Assembly: GCF_000270245.1 (NCBI RefSeq)
Contig: NC_015635.1
Span: 868,001-932,000, forward strand
Reading direction: 5' to 3'
Source of the DNA: Microlunatus phosphovorus NM-1
Lineage (GTDB): Bacteria; Actinomycetota; Actinomycetes; Propionibacteriales; Propionibacteriaceae
DNA: 64,000 bases
Made by a program: the position numbers and the translations under genes. Below are positions 48,216 to 56,870 of the stretch, one piece after another (position 1 is the first letter of the stretch; every line of letters starts with the position of its first letter). Under the pieces are notes generated by a model that did not search any database, was not told the origin of the DNA, and was given only the letters and a program-made list of their open reading frames with translations.

Positions 48216-49427
48216 TCAGGAGGCCAAGGAGGCGTACGACTGCGGATCGGCGAGCAGGTCGGCGAAGATCAGTTCCGCCGCACCGATGGTGAGCAGGTCG
48301 GTGCCCAGCTCGGCCGCTACGACCTCGATGTCACCACTCAGCGCCGCGAACCCGGTGCTCCGGACGAGCTCTTGGAGCCTGCCGTCGGAGGCATCGGCCA
48401 GGGTGGCGAGGAAGCCGCCGAGCACGACCGCCTCCGGGTCCAGCGCCGTGACGACGTCCGACAATCCCTGGGCCAGCCAGCCGACCTGCCGGTCTAGCTC
48501 GGCCCTGACCTCGGTCGACCGTTTCCGGGTCAGGCCCTCGGCGAGGGCTTCGGTCAGTGCCTGCGGCAGTTGCTCGGCTGTCACATCATCCAGTCCCACC
48601 GCGGCCAGCAGCCGATCCCGGCGTACCTCGGTCTCCAGGCAGCCGATCCGACCGCAATGACACGGCAGCCCGCCGGGATGTACGACCCGATGTCCGAACT
48701 CACCGGCGTACCCGTGCCGCCCGAGCACCGGGCGACCAGCGGCGACGATGCCGCCGCCGATCCCGCTGGCGCTGCCGTTCAGGTAGACGAACTCCGGGCG
48801 GCCTCGCCCGGCGCCGAACAGCCCTTCGGCGACCAGCGCGGTGCGGGCGTCGTTGGCCACGACACAGCGATAGCCGGTCGCCTCGGTGAGCCGCGCCGCG
48901 AACGGCTCGTCACGCCAGCGCAGGTGGGGAGCCAGCGTCACCGTACCGGTGGCTCGCTCGACCAAGCCGGGCACGGCCACCCCGATGCCGAGCACGGAGA
49001 ACCGGCTGTCCAGTTCCGAGCGCATCCCGGCCACCAACGCTTCGACCAGGTTGACCGCCTCGTCGGCGGTCAACGATCCGCTGGTCGGGTAGCGCACCCG
49101 CTTGTGCACCACGCCACCCAAGCCGACCAGGCCGAGCGTGACGGCGTCGATGTCGGGGTTCACGGTCAGTGCGACCACCGATGATTCCGCGATGACCAGG
49201 GGACTGGGCCGACCGACGCTACGGGCGCTTTCCGCGATCCCCTCCGACACCAGCCCGGCACCGACCAGCTCGGCGACCAGACCGGCGATGGTGGACCGAT
49301 TGAGTCCGGTCTGCCGGGTGAGGGCTGCGCGGGACGACGGCCCATCGCGGTGCACTGACGTCAGCAAGCGGCTGAGGTTGCCTCGGCGGGTCGAGGCGAC
49401 GCCGGCGTTCGACTCCTGATCTCCCAC
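48216..49427 (-). CDS. xylR: ROK-family transcriptional regulator, xylose repressor type
   Basis: A 403-residue ROK-family repressor. The N-terminal winged helix is at about 14-75 (SRAALTRQTGLNRSTIAGLVAELV). The ROK sugar-binding domain has GVAVPGLVERATG (about 150-162), GGIVAAGRPVLGRHGYAGEFGH (split, about 225-246) and the zinc motif CHCGRIGCLE (about 255-264). It lacks the ATP-phosphate DxGGT motif of the sugar kinases, consistent with a pure regulator. It is divergent from xylA, with an inverted repeat over the xylA promoter, which points to xylose-responsive repression of xylAB and probably of itself. Confidence 0.88.
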   Translation of the reverse strand: MGDQESNAGVASTRRGNLSRLLTSVHRDGPSSRAALTRQTGLNRSTIAGLVAELVGAGLVSEGIAESARSVGRPSPLVIAESSVVALTVNPDIDAVTLGLVGLGGVVHKRVRYPTSGSLTADEAVNLVEALVAGMRSELDSRFSVLGIGVAVPGLVERATGTVTLAPHLRWRDEPFAARLTEATGYRCVVANDARTALVAEGLFGAGRGRPEFVYLNGSASGIGGGIVAAGRPVLGRHGYAGEFGHRVVHPGGLPCHCGRIGCLETEVRRDRLLAAVGLDDVTAEQLPQALTEALAEGLTRKRSTEVRAELDRQVGWLAQGLSDVVTALDPEAVVLGGFLATLADASDGRLQELVRSTGFAALSGDIEVVAAELGTDLLTIGAAELIFADLLADPQSYASLAS

Positions 49428-49509
49428 CGTTCGCTCACCGGTCCTTCGAGGCTATTTGTTGCTGGGCCTGACATTCAGCCAATGGGCTGACTGTAGCGCA
49501 GATCGGCCC

Positions 49510-49538
49510 TTGACGGACGGCACACCCGGCAATATGTT
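49510..49538 (+). promoter_or_regulatory. xylA promoter
   Basis: TTGACG (49510-49515) and TATGTT (49533-49538) are spaced by 17 bases, a good vegetative-type promoter for this GC-rich genome. The xylA ATG is 39 bases after the -10. The -10 element overlaps the inverted repeat described at 49534-49552. Confidence 0.6.
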
Positions 49539-49552
49539 GTTCTTCTCAACAT
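49534..49552. promoter_or_regulatory. Candidate XylR operator
   Basis: ATGTTG-TTCTTCT-CAACAT, a perfect 6-7-6 inverted repeat overlapping the xylA -10 element. ROK repressors of the XylR type bind such AT-rich spaced palindromes, and binding here would exclude RNA polymerase. The divergent ROK gene is the obvious partner. Confidence 0.6.
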
Positions 49553-49577
49553 TTAACTCTGGCTTCTGGAGGCCCGC

Positions 49578-50771
49578 ATGACCGTCACGCCCACCCCCGC
49601 CGACAAGTTCTCCTTCGGTCTGTGGACCATCGGTTGGGTCGGTCAGGACCAGTTCGGCAGCGCCAGCCGCGAGCCCCTCGACGTGGTCGAGGCGGTCGAG
49701 AAACTCGCCGAGATTGGTGCGTACGGTCTGACCTTCCACGACAACGACCTGTTTCCGTTCGAGGCGACGGACGTGGAACGCAGCCGTCAGATCGGCAGGC
49801 TGACCAAGGCGCTGGCCGACACCGGCGTGACCGTGCCGATGATCACCACCAACCTGTTCAGCCACCCGGTGTTCAAGGACGGCGGGGTCACCTCCAATGA
49901 TCGGGCCGTCCGCCGGTTCGCGCTCCGCAAACTGCTCCGCAACATCGACCTGGCTGCCGAGCTCGGTGCGGAGACCTTCGTCATGTGGGGCGGCCGGGAG
50001 GGGGCGGAGTTCGACGCGGCCAAGGACGTGCAGGCGGCGCTGGCCCGCTACCGCGAGGGCGCGAACCTGCTGGCGCAGTATGTGACGGATCAGGGCTACC
50101 ACCTGCGGTTTGCGATCGAGCCGAAGCCGAACGAGCCTCGCGGCGACATCCTGCTGCCGACCGTCGGCCACGCCATCGCCTGGATCGGAACCCTCGACCA
50201 GCCGAACCTGTTCGGCGTCAACCCCGAGGTCGGCCACGAGCAGATGGCCGGGCTCAACTTCACCCACGGCATCGCCCAGGCGCTCGACGCCGGCAAGCTG
50301 TTCCACATCGATCTGAACGGGCAGCGCAGCATCAAATTCGACCAGGACCTGGTCTTCGGCCACGGCGATCTGCAGAACGCGTTCTCCCTGGTTGATCTGT
50401 TGGAGAACGGCGGGCCCGGCGGTGGGCCTGCGTATACCGGGCCGCGGCACTTCGACTACAAGCCGAGCCGGACCGAGGACTACAACGGAGTTTGGGAGTC
50501 CGCGCGGGCCAACATGCGGATGTATCTGATCCTCAAGGACCGGGCTGCCGCCTTCCGCGCCGATCCGGAGGTCCAGGAGGCGCTGGCGGCGGCCAAGGTG
50601 GCCGAGTTGTCGGAGCCGACCCTGAACCCCGGTGAGACCTACACCGACCTGTTGGCGGATGCTAGTGCGTACGAGGACTTCGACGCGGCGTCCTACTACA
50701 ACGGCAAGGGGTTCGGTTTCGTGAAGATTCAGCAGCTGATGCTCGAGCACCTGATGGGCGCCCGCGGGTGA
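49578..50771 (+). CDS. xylA: Xylose isomerase
   Basis: A 397-residue TIM-barrel isomerase (D-xylose to D-xylulose) of the short, actinobacterial class. [10 protein letters not shown] (about 11-20), the catalytic-base histidine in [12 protein letters not shown] (about 53-64), metal ligands in [11 protein letters not shown] (about 181-191), [12 protein letters not shown] (about 217-228), and FHIDLNGQ and [10 protein letters not shown] (about 244-263) all match. Ribosome binding site CTGGAGG precedes ATG 49578. Its stop overlaps the xylB GTG (GTGA), so the two are coupled. Confidence 0.96.
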   Translation: MTVTPTPADKFSFGLWTIGWVGQDQFGSASREPLDVVEAVEKLAEIGAYGLTFHDNDLFPFEATDVERSRQIGRLTKALADTGVTVPMITTNLFSHPVFKDGGVTSNDRAVRRFALRKLLRNIDLAAELGAETFVMWGGREGAEFDAAKDVQAALARYREGANLLAQYVTDQGYHLRFAIEPKPNEPRGDILLPTVGHAIAWIGTLDQPNLFGVNPEVGHEQMAGLNFTHGIAQALDAGKLFHIDLNGQRSIKFDQDLVFGHGDLQNAFSLVDLLENGGPGGGPAYTGPRHFDYKPSRTEDYNGVWESARANMRMYLILKDRAAAFRADPEVQEALAAAKVAELSEPTLNPGETYTDLLADASAYEDFDAASYYNGKGFGFVKIQQLMLEHLMGARG

Positions 50772-52183
50772 CCTCTCGCCGGCTCGTCGCGGGGGTGGAC
50801 ACCTCCACCCAGTCGGTCAAAGTGGTCGTCTGCGACCTCGAGTCCGGAGCGGTGGTCCGCTCCGGAAGGGCGGATCATCCGGTCGGTACGGAGGTGTCCG
50901 CCGCAGCCTGGCTGACCGCCTATCGCGAGGCGACCGCCGACCCGGCGCTGCTGGCCGGTGTGGAGGCGATCAGCGTCGGCGGCCAACAGCACGGCATGGT
51001 CACCCTCGACGCCGAAGGCGAGCTGGTGCGCGATGCGCTGCTGTGGAACGACAACCGGTCCGCGGCCGATGCGCTGGAACTGATCGACGACCTCGGCGGT
51101 CCGGACCGCTGGGCCGACGCGGTGGGCTCGGTGCCGGTCGCCTCGTTCACCGTCGCCAAGCTCCGGTGGCTGGCCAGGCACGAGCCGGAGAACGCAGCCC
51201 GGGTCGACCGGGTGATCTTGCCGCACGACTACCTCACCTGGGAGATCGGCAGCCGGTCCTTCGACCCGGTGACCGATCGCGGGGACGCGTCCGGGACCGG
51301 CTACTTCGATGCGGCGAGCAATACCTATCGGGACGATCTGGTCGTACTGGCCTTCGACCGTACGGTCGCGTTGCCCCGCGTGGCTCCGCCTGCCGAGATC
51401 GTGGGCCATACCTCCGAGGGGATCGCGATCGGGCCCGGCACCGGTGACAACGCGGCTTCCGCGCTGGGCATGGTGGTGCCCGATCGGACGGCACTCATCT
51501 CGCTCGGCACCTCCGGGGTGGCGTGCCTGCCCAGCCCGGTGCAGACCCATGACGCGAGCGGTGTGATCGCCGGGTTCGCCGATGCCACAGGTCAGTTCCT
51601 GCCGCTGGTCTGCACCCTGAATGGTGCTCGCAATCTGGTGGCCATGTCGAAGGCGCTCAAGGTGCCGCTGGCGGAGTTCAGCGAATTGGCGATGTCTGCG
51701 CCGCCGGGCAGCGAGGGTCTGGTGTTCCTGCCTTACCTGGAGGGGGAGCGGACGCCGCCGCTGCCCGACGCGACCGGTGAACTGCGTGGGATGACGCTGA
51801 CCAACCTGACGGCCGCCAACCTGGCGCGCGCCACCATCGAGGGGGTGCTGTGGAGCCTCGCGTACGGGGTGCAGAGCTTGCGCGAGCAGGCGTCCCCGGT
51901 GGAGCAGATCATGTTGACCGGGGGAGCCGCACAGTCGGCGGCGGTTCGCTCGATCGCGGCGGACGTGTTCGGGGTCCCGGTGCTGACCACCGATCCGTAC
52001 GAGAGTGTGGCTGTCGGTGCCGCGCGGCAAGCAGGGTGGGCGCTGACTGGCGCGTTGCCGGAGTGGTCCTCGCCGGTTTCGGGTCGGTACGAAGTGCAGG
52101 CGCGAGCGAGGGGTGCGGTGACGGCCGAGGAACTCGATGCCCGCTATCGGACGGTGTTGGCGGAGGTGCAGGGTCGCTGCTGA
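50768..52183 (+). CDS. xylB: Xylulokinase
   Basis: A 471-residue FGGY-family kinase that phosphorylates D-xylulose. The N-terminal phosphate loop is [19 protein letters not shown] (about 8-26). [11 protein letters not shown] (about 75-85) is diagnostic for xylulokinase, and the second ATP-domain motifs are [13 protein letters not shown] (about 223-235) and [17 protein letters not shown] (about 383-399). It is co-transcribed with xylA under the ROK repressor. No xylose transporter gene is adjacent. Confidence 0.95.
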   Translation: MTSRRLVAGVDTSTQSVKVVVCDLESGAVVRSGRADHPVGTEVSAAAWLTAYREATADPALLAGVEAISVGGQQHGMVTLDAEGELVRDALLWNDNRSAADALELIDDLGGPDRWADAVGSVPVASFTVAKLRWLARHEPENAARVDRVILPHDYLTWEIGSRSFDPVTDRGDASGTGYFDAASNTYRDDLVVLAFDRTVALPRVAPPAEIVGHTSEGIAIGPGTGDNAASALGMVVPDRTALISLGTSGVACLPSPVQTHDASGVIAGFADATGQFLPLVCTLNGARNLVAMSKALKVPLAEFSELAMSAPPGSEGLVFLPYLEGERTPPLPDATGELRGMTLTNLTAANLARATIEGVLWSLAYGVQSLREQASPVEQIMLTGGAAQSAAVRSIAADVFGVPVLTTDPYESVAVGAARQAGWALTGALPEWSSPVSGRYEVQARARGAVTAEELDARYRTVLAEVQGRC

Positions 52184-52267
52184 CCAGTGGCCCGATTGGT
52201 TCGGTGTCAGGAATCACGTCTCTGCGATGCTGCAATGACCCCAAGCCGAGAGACAATTGAGAACATC

Positions 52268-52840
52268 ATGAGTATTCCTGTTCCTCCGCTTGACTGGCCC
52301 CACTACGGCATCGGGTTCATCCCGGCCGTGAAGCGCGCCTTCCAGAAGTACGCCAAGTTCGACGGCCGCGCCAGCCGCGGCGAGTACTGGTGGTGGGTGC
52401 TCGCCAACGCGATCGTGGTGTTCGTGTTCTATGGGATTTCTCTCGCCATCCTCGCGGCCTCGCCTGCCACCGCGCGCGGCGAGTTCCCGCCCGCGGCGAC
52501 CTTCCCGCTCGTGCTGCTCGGCCTGTGGGCCTTGGGCACGATTGTGCCGAACATCGCCATCACCATCCGTCGACTCCACGACGCCGGCTACTCCGGCTGG
52601 TTCTACCTCTTCAACATCGTGGGACTCGGCATCGTGACGGTGATCTTGTGCGCCATGCCGACCTCGCCGAACGCCGCGCAGTATGGCCCGCCGGCACCGG
52701 AGGGCTACTACCCGCCGCAGCCGGGCGTGCTGCCGTCCGATCCGTACGGCCAGCAGCCCAACTATGGGCAGCAGCAGGGCTATGGCCAGCCGCCGCAGCA
52801 GGGCTATGGCCAGCAGCCGCCTGCGCCGCCTCAGGCCTGA
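52268..52840 (+). CDS. DUF805 family membrane protein
   Basis: A 190-residue protein. The DUF805 hallmark KYAKFDGRASRGEYWWWVL (about 25-43) is followed by four hydrophobic helices and RRLHDAGYSGWFYL (about 102-115), the second family signature. The C-terminal 60 residues are a Pro/Gln/Gly/Tyr-rich tail (GYGQQ repeats), similar in style to the tail of the membrane protein at 39716-41080. ATG 52268 is preceded by weak GAGAGACAA. Function unknown. Confidence 0.8.
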   Translation: MSIPVPPLDWPHYGIGFIPAVKRAFQKYAKFDGRASRGEYWWWVLANAIVVFVFYGISLAILAASPATARGEFPPAATFPLVLLGLWALGTIVPNIAITIRRLHDAGYSGWFYLFNIVGLGIVTVILCAMPTSPNAAQYGPPAPEGYYPPQPGVLPSDPYGQQPNYGQQQGYGQPPQQGYGQQPPAPPQA

Positions 52841-52857
52841 TCCATCCGAAGTCCGCA

Positions 52858-52886
52858 GCGCCCGCACACTCATGGTGTGCGGGCGC
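52858..52886. terminator. Strong hairpin terminator
   Basis: A perfect 12-bp stem, GCGCCCGCACAC (52858-52869) with GTGTGCGGGCGC (52875-52886), and a 5-base loop. It is followed by TTT and lies 18 bases after the DUF805 gene stop. It is the clearest intrinsic terminator in the window. Confidence 0.8.
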
Positions 52887-52977
52887 TTTGCACATCCGGA
52901 CGCTTCCTCGATGGGTAGATCGTCCGGGTGCGTGCTTGTCGGGAATCTCGGTGTGAAGGCGGGCTGAGCGCTGTCGG

Positions 52978-53649
52978 TCAGGCGCTGGCGCGTGACTCGA
53001 GGTCCAACAGGGCACGTTTGGCCGGCAGACCGCCGAGGTAGCCACTCAAGCTTCCGTCGCTGCGCAGCACCCGATGGCACGGCACGACGATCGGCAGCGG
53101 ATTGGTCGCGCAGGCCGTGCCGACCGCGCGGACCGCGGCCGGCCGGCCTGCCCGGGCCGCCAACTCCCCATACGAGACGGTCGTCCCGTAGGCGATGCCC
53201 GGCAGCAGCAACTGCACGGCCCGCCGGAATCTGCCGGTGGTGGTCAGATCCAGGGGCAGCTCGAAGCTGCGACGGATGCCGGCGAAGTACTCGTCGAGCT
53301 CGCGGGCAGGCTCGTCCAGTCGGCCGGGGGCGCGCAGGATCCGTGGACTGACGGTGGATGCGAGCGCTGTCAGCACCTGGTCGTGACCCTCACTGGCGAA
53401 GGCGACCCTGGTCAGGCCGCGGTCGCTGGTGACCAGCAACAGGGAGCCGAGGGGTGAGTCGACCGTGCGATAGGCGAGATCGAGAAGGCCGGCATCGGCG
53501 GCCTTGGCGGTCAGGGCCTCGTGCAGCCGGCTCATGGTGGCCGAGTCGACCTCGGGCAGCCTGCTCAGCGGGTTGTCCAGGGGCAGCGGGTTGTCGAGGG
53601 GCACGTCCAGCGGCGTTTCGTTCAGCGAGATCTGGTCGGGTGACATCAT
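52978..53649 (-). CDS. ogt: Methylated-DNA-[protein]-cysteine S-methyltransferase
   Basis: A 223-residue O6-alkylguanine-DNA alkyltransferase. The active-site block IVVPCHRVLRSDGSLSGYLGG (split; PCHR Cys about 190) and the helix-turn-helix GTTVSYGELAARAGRPAAVRA (split, about 154-174) are present. The first 45 residues are an Asp/Pro/Leu-rich extension with DVPLDNPLPLDNPL repeats. AGGAGG precedes ATG 53649, which overlaps the sigma-factor stop (ATGA), so translation is coupled. It repairs O6-methylguanine and O4-methylthymine in one suicide transfer. Confidence 0.93.
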   Translation of the reverse strand: MMSPDQISLNETPLDVPLDNPLPLDNPLSRLPEVDSATMSRLHEALTAKAADAGLLDLAYRTVDSPLGSLLLVTSDRGLTRVAFASEGHDQVLTALASTVSPRILRAPGRLDEPARELDEYFAGIRRSFELPLDLTTTGRFRRAVQLLLPGIAYGTTVSYGELAARAGRPAAVRAVGTACATNPLPIVVPCHRVLRSDGSLSGYLGGLPAKRALLDLESRASA

Positions 53650-54188
53650 CGTGGTCCTCCTGAGGTTGGGTTCGCCAACCGTTTCCGCAGCGTACGCAAG
53701 CCGTCTGATGCTGCCCGGCGGGCAGCGTCAGGGGTGCCACCGACTTCAGCGGCGACCTGCGCATACGGAAGGTCGGCGAGGTAGTGGAGTGTGACCGCGA
53801 GCCGTTGCTTGTCAGGCAGCGACCGCACCGCATCGACCAGGTCCTCGTCCGGGCCTGCTCCCGGCCGGCCGAGTGTCGACTCAGCTGGCTGAAGGCCGGC
53901 CGAGTGAGGGCCAGTCTCGATGTCGGCGGTGGGTGTGGCTCGACGTTGGCGGGCGCGTACCGCGTCGATCGCCTTGCGATAGGCGATGGTGGCCAGCCAG
54001 GCACCGTGGTCGGCGTCGGTGGGCAGGTTCGGGTAGGCGCGTAGCCCGGCCAGAAAGGTCTCCGACCAGGCGTCGTCTGCATCGGCCGGGCCAAGGATGG
54101 CCCGGCAGACCCGCCAAACCCGGATCCCGTGGTCCCGGACCAGCTCTTCGTACGGTGGCTTTTCGTACGTCGGTTTCGCAGTCATCAC
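53646..54188 (-). CDS. RNA polymerase sigma factor, ECF-like
   Basis: A 180-residue sigma-70 family protein. Region 2 spans WRVCRAILGPADADDAWSETFL (split, about 25-46) through WLATIAYRKAIDAVRARQRR (about 64-83). Region 4 is LPDKQRLAVTLHYLADLPY to GTPDAARRAASDGLRTLRKRL (about 118-170). A Pro/Gly-rich linker separates them. There is no region 1 or 3, as in ECF factors. Two ATGs (54188, 54185) are possible. No anti-sigma gene is adjacent; the gene overlaps ogt instead, so it likely controls or is co-regulated with DNA alkylation repair. Confidence 0.85.
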   Translation of the reverse strand: MMTAKPTYEKPPYEELVRDHGIRVWRVCRAILGPADADDAWSETFLAGLRAYPNLPTDADHGAWLATIAYRKAIDAVRARQRRATPTADIETGPHSAGLQPAESTLGRPGAGPDEDLVDAVRSLPDKQRLAVTLHYLADLPYAQVAAEVGGTPDAARRAASDGLRTLRKRLANPTSGGPR

Positions 54189-54273
54189 TTGAGAAGACGC
54201 GCGGGAGGTCTGGAATGTGAGGTCATCATCGGACTCGGTCGTTGTCGAATCGCGCGGTTATCGGACCCAGCTG

Positions 54274-55146
54274 TCATCTGACCAGGGTCTGGACCTCGCC
54301 GACAGGCAGTGGTGCGCTCGCGGCGACAGGGACGGTGATAACACCACTGGTGTTGTTGACCGTCCAGGTCACGGCCCAGTAGCTGATCGCGGTGACGGTG
54401 TAGTTGCCTTTGGGGAGGCTGGGTTTCTCGTATCGGTAGCCGCAGGTCGGCGACGCGGTTCCTGGCTTGACGCTGTTCTTGTACGGCGTACCGGCTCCGG
54501 TGCAGGTGACAGTGCCGCCGTCGCCCATCCGAAACACGGTCTTGGCGAGGCGGGCGTCGAGGGACACGCTCAGGCCGCCGACGCTGTCGCTGACCGGTCC
54601 GACGTGGGTGGATCCATCCGCCCAGATCCAGAGCGGGTAGCCGACTGCGGCCATCTTCCACTTGTTGAGGTTGGGATCCGGTCCGACCTTCGGTGGTGTG
54701 AGGGGGAGCCGGAGGCGAGCGACGGCGATGGCTCCAGCCTGGCTTGGAGACAGCGTGGGTGCGGCGGTGTCCGACTGTAGGTCGGTCCAGGCTGCGAGCT
54801 CGGGGAGCGCGTTTCGATCGGGCGCGGTGCAGGTGTTGGACGACGTCGCCAGGCAGCGCTCGTAGCTTTCGAACTGTTGGTTGTAGCGGCGGATCTGGGC
54901 TACCTGCTTGAGCCAGACCTCCTTGGCCGATGGGCCCACCCGAGACGACGTCGTGGTGGTTGAGCTGCTGGAGGTGTCTGGTTTCTGGGCTCTCACCTCG
55001 CAGACACCACCTGGGCAGGCATCCGGCTCAGAAATGACAGGATCGCCGGGAGCAGCGGACGTCGGCACGATAGTCGAGATTGTCAGCACGATCGCACCTG
55101 CCAGGGCGAGACCGACTCGACGCCAGATCGCCATCATTTTCCGCAT
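54274..55146 (-). CDS. Secreted protein of unknown function
   Basis: A 290-residue protein with a Sec signal peptide (basic MRKMMAIWRR, hydrophobic LALAGAIVLTISTIV, probable cleavage after TSA, about residue 31). The mature part has a Ser/Thr-rich linker (about 57-68), a helical region with two Cys, and a C-terminal beta domain with cysteines in VTCTGAGTP and PTCGYRY. Its start lies 12 bases inside the end of the lipoprotein gene, so the two are coupled. No family is recognised. The pair probably forms an envelope complex. Confidence 0.7.
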   Translation of the reverse strand: MRKMMAIWRRVGLALAGAIVLTISTIVPTSAAPGDPVISEPDACPGGVCEVRAQKPDTSSSSTTTTSSRVGPSAKEVWLKQVAQIRRYNQQFESYERCLATSSNTCTAPDRNALPELAAWTDLQSDTAAPTLSPSQAGAIAVARLRLPLTPPKVGPDPNLNKWKMAAVGYPLWIWADGSTHVGPVSDSVGGLSVSLDARLAKTVFRMGDGGTVTCTGAGTPYKNSVKPGTASPTCGYRYEKPSLPKGNYTVTAISYWAVTWTVNNTSGVITVPVAASAPLPVGEVQTLVR

Positions 55147-55739
55147 GCCTCATGAGTGAAGCTCTCGACAGCCTCCGAGTCGATGGTGGCGATCTTCCAC
55201 TGCCCCTTGGTCTTCTTGGCTGTCAATGAGTGGACATAGCGTCGTTCGCGATCCGTAAGTACTTCCTTGCCGCGCCGATCGAGGTACCTCACCTTGGATG
55301 TGTCCTCACACGCGGCGAGGTCTAGTTCGTTGGGACTCCAACCGCCCCTGATGACAACGATCTGGGGGATCGGCCGATCAGAATGCCACCTATTGGCTTT
55401 GAATGTCTGCAGCACATACATCAGAGCACGTCGATAGTCGCCGCTGGTGGTCGCTAAGAGAGCGGGTGTGGGCTCGCGAGCCCCTCCTGACATTAGGAGT
55501 CGGTCGAATTCTGACGTCGCGGCCAAGTAGGCGCCCTTCGCCGCTTCAAAGTCCAACCGTTGCTGCCGCTCCTGCGCGTTCTCGGTAGGTGTCGGGCTGG
55601 GCGTGGGTGAAGGTGGCGCGGACATCACCGGGCTCGGCGAGGTGCTCTGCGCCGGCCCGGACTCGGGCGTACAGCCACCTGCCAGCAAGGCAGCCAAGAC
55701 GACCAGCCCACAGGCCACGACCCGCAGACGTTTGACCAC
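55134..55739 (-). CDS. Lipoprotein of unknown function
   Basis: A 201-residue lipoprotein. The signal peptide ends in a lipobox LLAGGC (Cys about 23), followed by a Ser/Pro/Thr-rich linker and a soluble domain with IVVIRGGWSPNELDLAACEDTS (split, about 126-147) and RYVHSLTAKKTKGQWKI (about 166-182), reminiscent of small NTF2-like or Mce-associated domains. The last 13 bases overlap the start of the secreted-protein gene. The upstream region holds the probable promoter. No specific function is claimed. Confidence 0.72.
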   Translation of the reverse strand: MVKRLRVVACGLVVLAALLAGGCTPESGPAQSTSPSPVMSAPPSPTPSPTPTENAQERQQRLDFEAAKGAYLAATSEFDRLLMSGGAREPTPALLATTSGDYRRALMYVLQTFKANRWHSDRPIPQIVVIRGGWSPNELDLAACEDTSKVRYLDRRGKEVLTDRERRYVHSLTAKKTKGQWKIATIDSEAVESFTHEACGK

Positions 55740-56094
55740 AGCCGCACCTCCTTCCTTGGCGCCGGACCCTATACAACAGCGGGCTCAGACGCGAACCGGA
55801 CGTCTCGCTTGCTGGAGAGCCCTACGGTCACCGCATCGCGAGATTCCCCAATGCTTCCGCAGGACTGTTGTCCGATCTGTCTCCCGAACGCGAGTAGTTG
55901 TTGTCCGTTCGGATCAGGTGTTGTCCGCGACTGACCGATCACGCACCGAGAAGGAGCAGGCCACATCGAGAAGGAGCAATCACACCTCAAACTTGCGAAT
56001 TGGGATGTAACTACGCCTTCTCGGTGGTGTGATGGCGGTGTCTGCCGACATCGGTGACGACCGACTCGAGTTAGACGAGCGTGAGGGTCGCAAA
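55740..56094. other. Intergenic region with short repeats
   Basis: No convincing gene. TTGTCCG occurs three times within 75 bases (about 55868, 55903, 55921), each next to a GATC-like or TTCGGATC sequence, and CGAGAAGGAGCA occurs twice (about 55948 and 55968). A few short frames on both strands have atypical codon use. It may be a decayed mobile-element end or a regulatory region for the lipoprotein gene. Confidence 0.4.
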
Positions 56095-56134
56095 CGCTGC
56101 CGCCCCTGTTACGGGTTACGACGGGGCGGCAGCG
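56095..56134. terminator. Hairpin terminator
   Basis: A perfect 12-bp stem CGCTGCCGCCCC (56095-56106) with GGGGCGGCAGCG (56123-56134) and a 16-base loop. It lies 17 bases after the stop of the minus-strand coiled-coil protein gene. Confidence 0.7.
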
Positions 56135-56151
56135 ACGTATGCAGGACTCGG

Positions 56152-56751
56152 TCAGCTGTCCGACTTCAGATCCTCGGCCGCATCCTGGACGGCGCTCAGC
56201 GCATCGTCCTTGGCCGACTCTGCAGACTGGGCTGCATCACCGGTGGCGTCGGCCGCGCTCTTCGCTGCATCGTCCACGGCGGAGGCCGCTGAATCGGCTG
56301 CATCGCCCGCGGCATCAGCTACCGAATCGGCTGCATCGCTCACGGAGTCGGTGGCATCCGAGGCTGCGTCACTGACCACATCCGCGGCGTTGGACGCCGT
56401 GTCCGTGGCTGACGCGGCTGCACTCGAGGCGGCATCGGCCACAGTCTCGGCTGCCGAATCCTGGCCGCCGCTGACCTTGTCCTTCAGTCCGTCGAATGCT
56501 TCGGTCGCCTTGTCCTTGACCGCGCTGAAGGCTCGCGAGGCGTCCTCAGCATCGACATCTCCGTCGCCATCGGTGTCCAGCTTCTGCTTGGCGCTGTCGA
56601 GCGCATCGCCGGCCTTGTCCTTGGCGGCCTCGAACGCTTCCTCCGCTTTGCCGCCGAGTTCTCCGGCCTTCTGCTTGGCCTGCTCGAATGCCTCACCGGC
56701 CTTCTCGCCAAGTTCTTCCGCCTTGTGCTTGATGTCGTCGACCAAACCCAT
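56152..56751 (-). CDS. Ala/Asp-rich helical repeat protein with EF-hand-like loop
   Basis: A 199-residue, strongly helical, low-complexity protein. Residues 1-58 are Lys/Glu/Ala repeats of 11-residue type (KAGEAFEQAKQ, KAEEAFEAAKD, KAGDALDSAKQ) like LEA proteins and phasins. A DTDGDGDVDAED stretch (about 59-70) matches a calcium EF-hand loop. Residues 95-199 are acidic Asp-Ala-Ser repeats (SDAADSVADAAGDAAD). There is no signal peptide. GGAGAGG precedes ATG 56751. Possible roles are stress protection or granule binding, but nothing in the sequence proves one. The strong composition bias is unlike the neighbours. Confidence 0.7.
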   Translation of the reverse strand: MGLVDDIKHKAEELGEKAGEAFEQAKQKAGELGGKAEEAFEAAKDKAGDALDSAKQKLDTDGDGDVDAEDASRAFSAVKDKATEAFDGLKDKVSGGQDSAAETVADAASSAAASATDTASNAADVVSDAASDATDSVSDAADSVADAAGDAADSAASAVDDAAKSAADATGDAAQSAESAKDDALSAVQDAAEDLKSDS

Positions 56752-56870
56752 ACCGATCGCCTCTCCGCTTCGGCTGCCACGTACGTCGGGACAGCTCTTC
56801 GCGCCATGCTAACCGTGGCTCTGATCAGTGGCCATGGTTCGATCCGGTTGCCTCCGCGTCGGGGGACAGC

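Noticed and set aside
55769-55990. 73-codon minus-strand frame upstream of the lipoprotein gene
   Set aside because: Atypical codon use, no family, and it runs through the short repeats.
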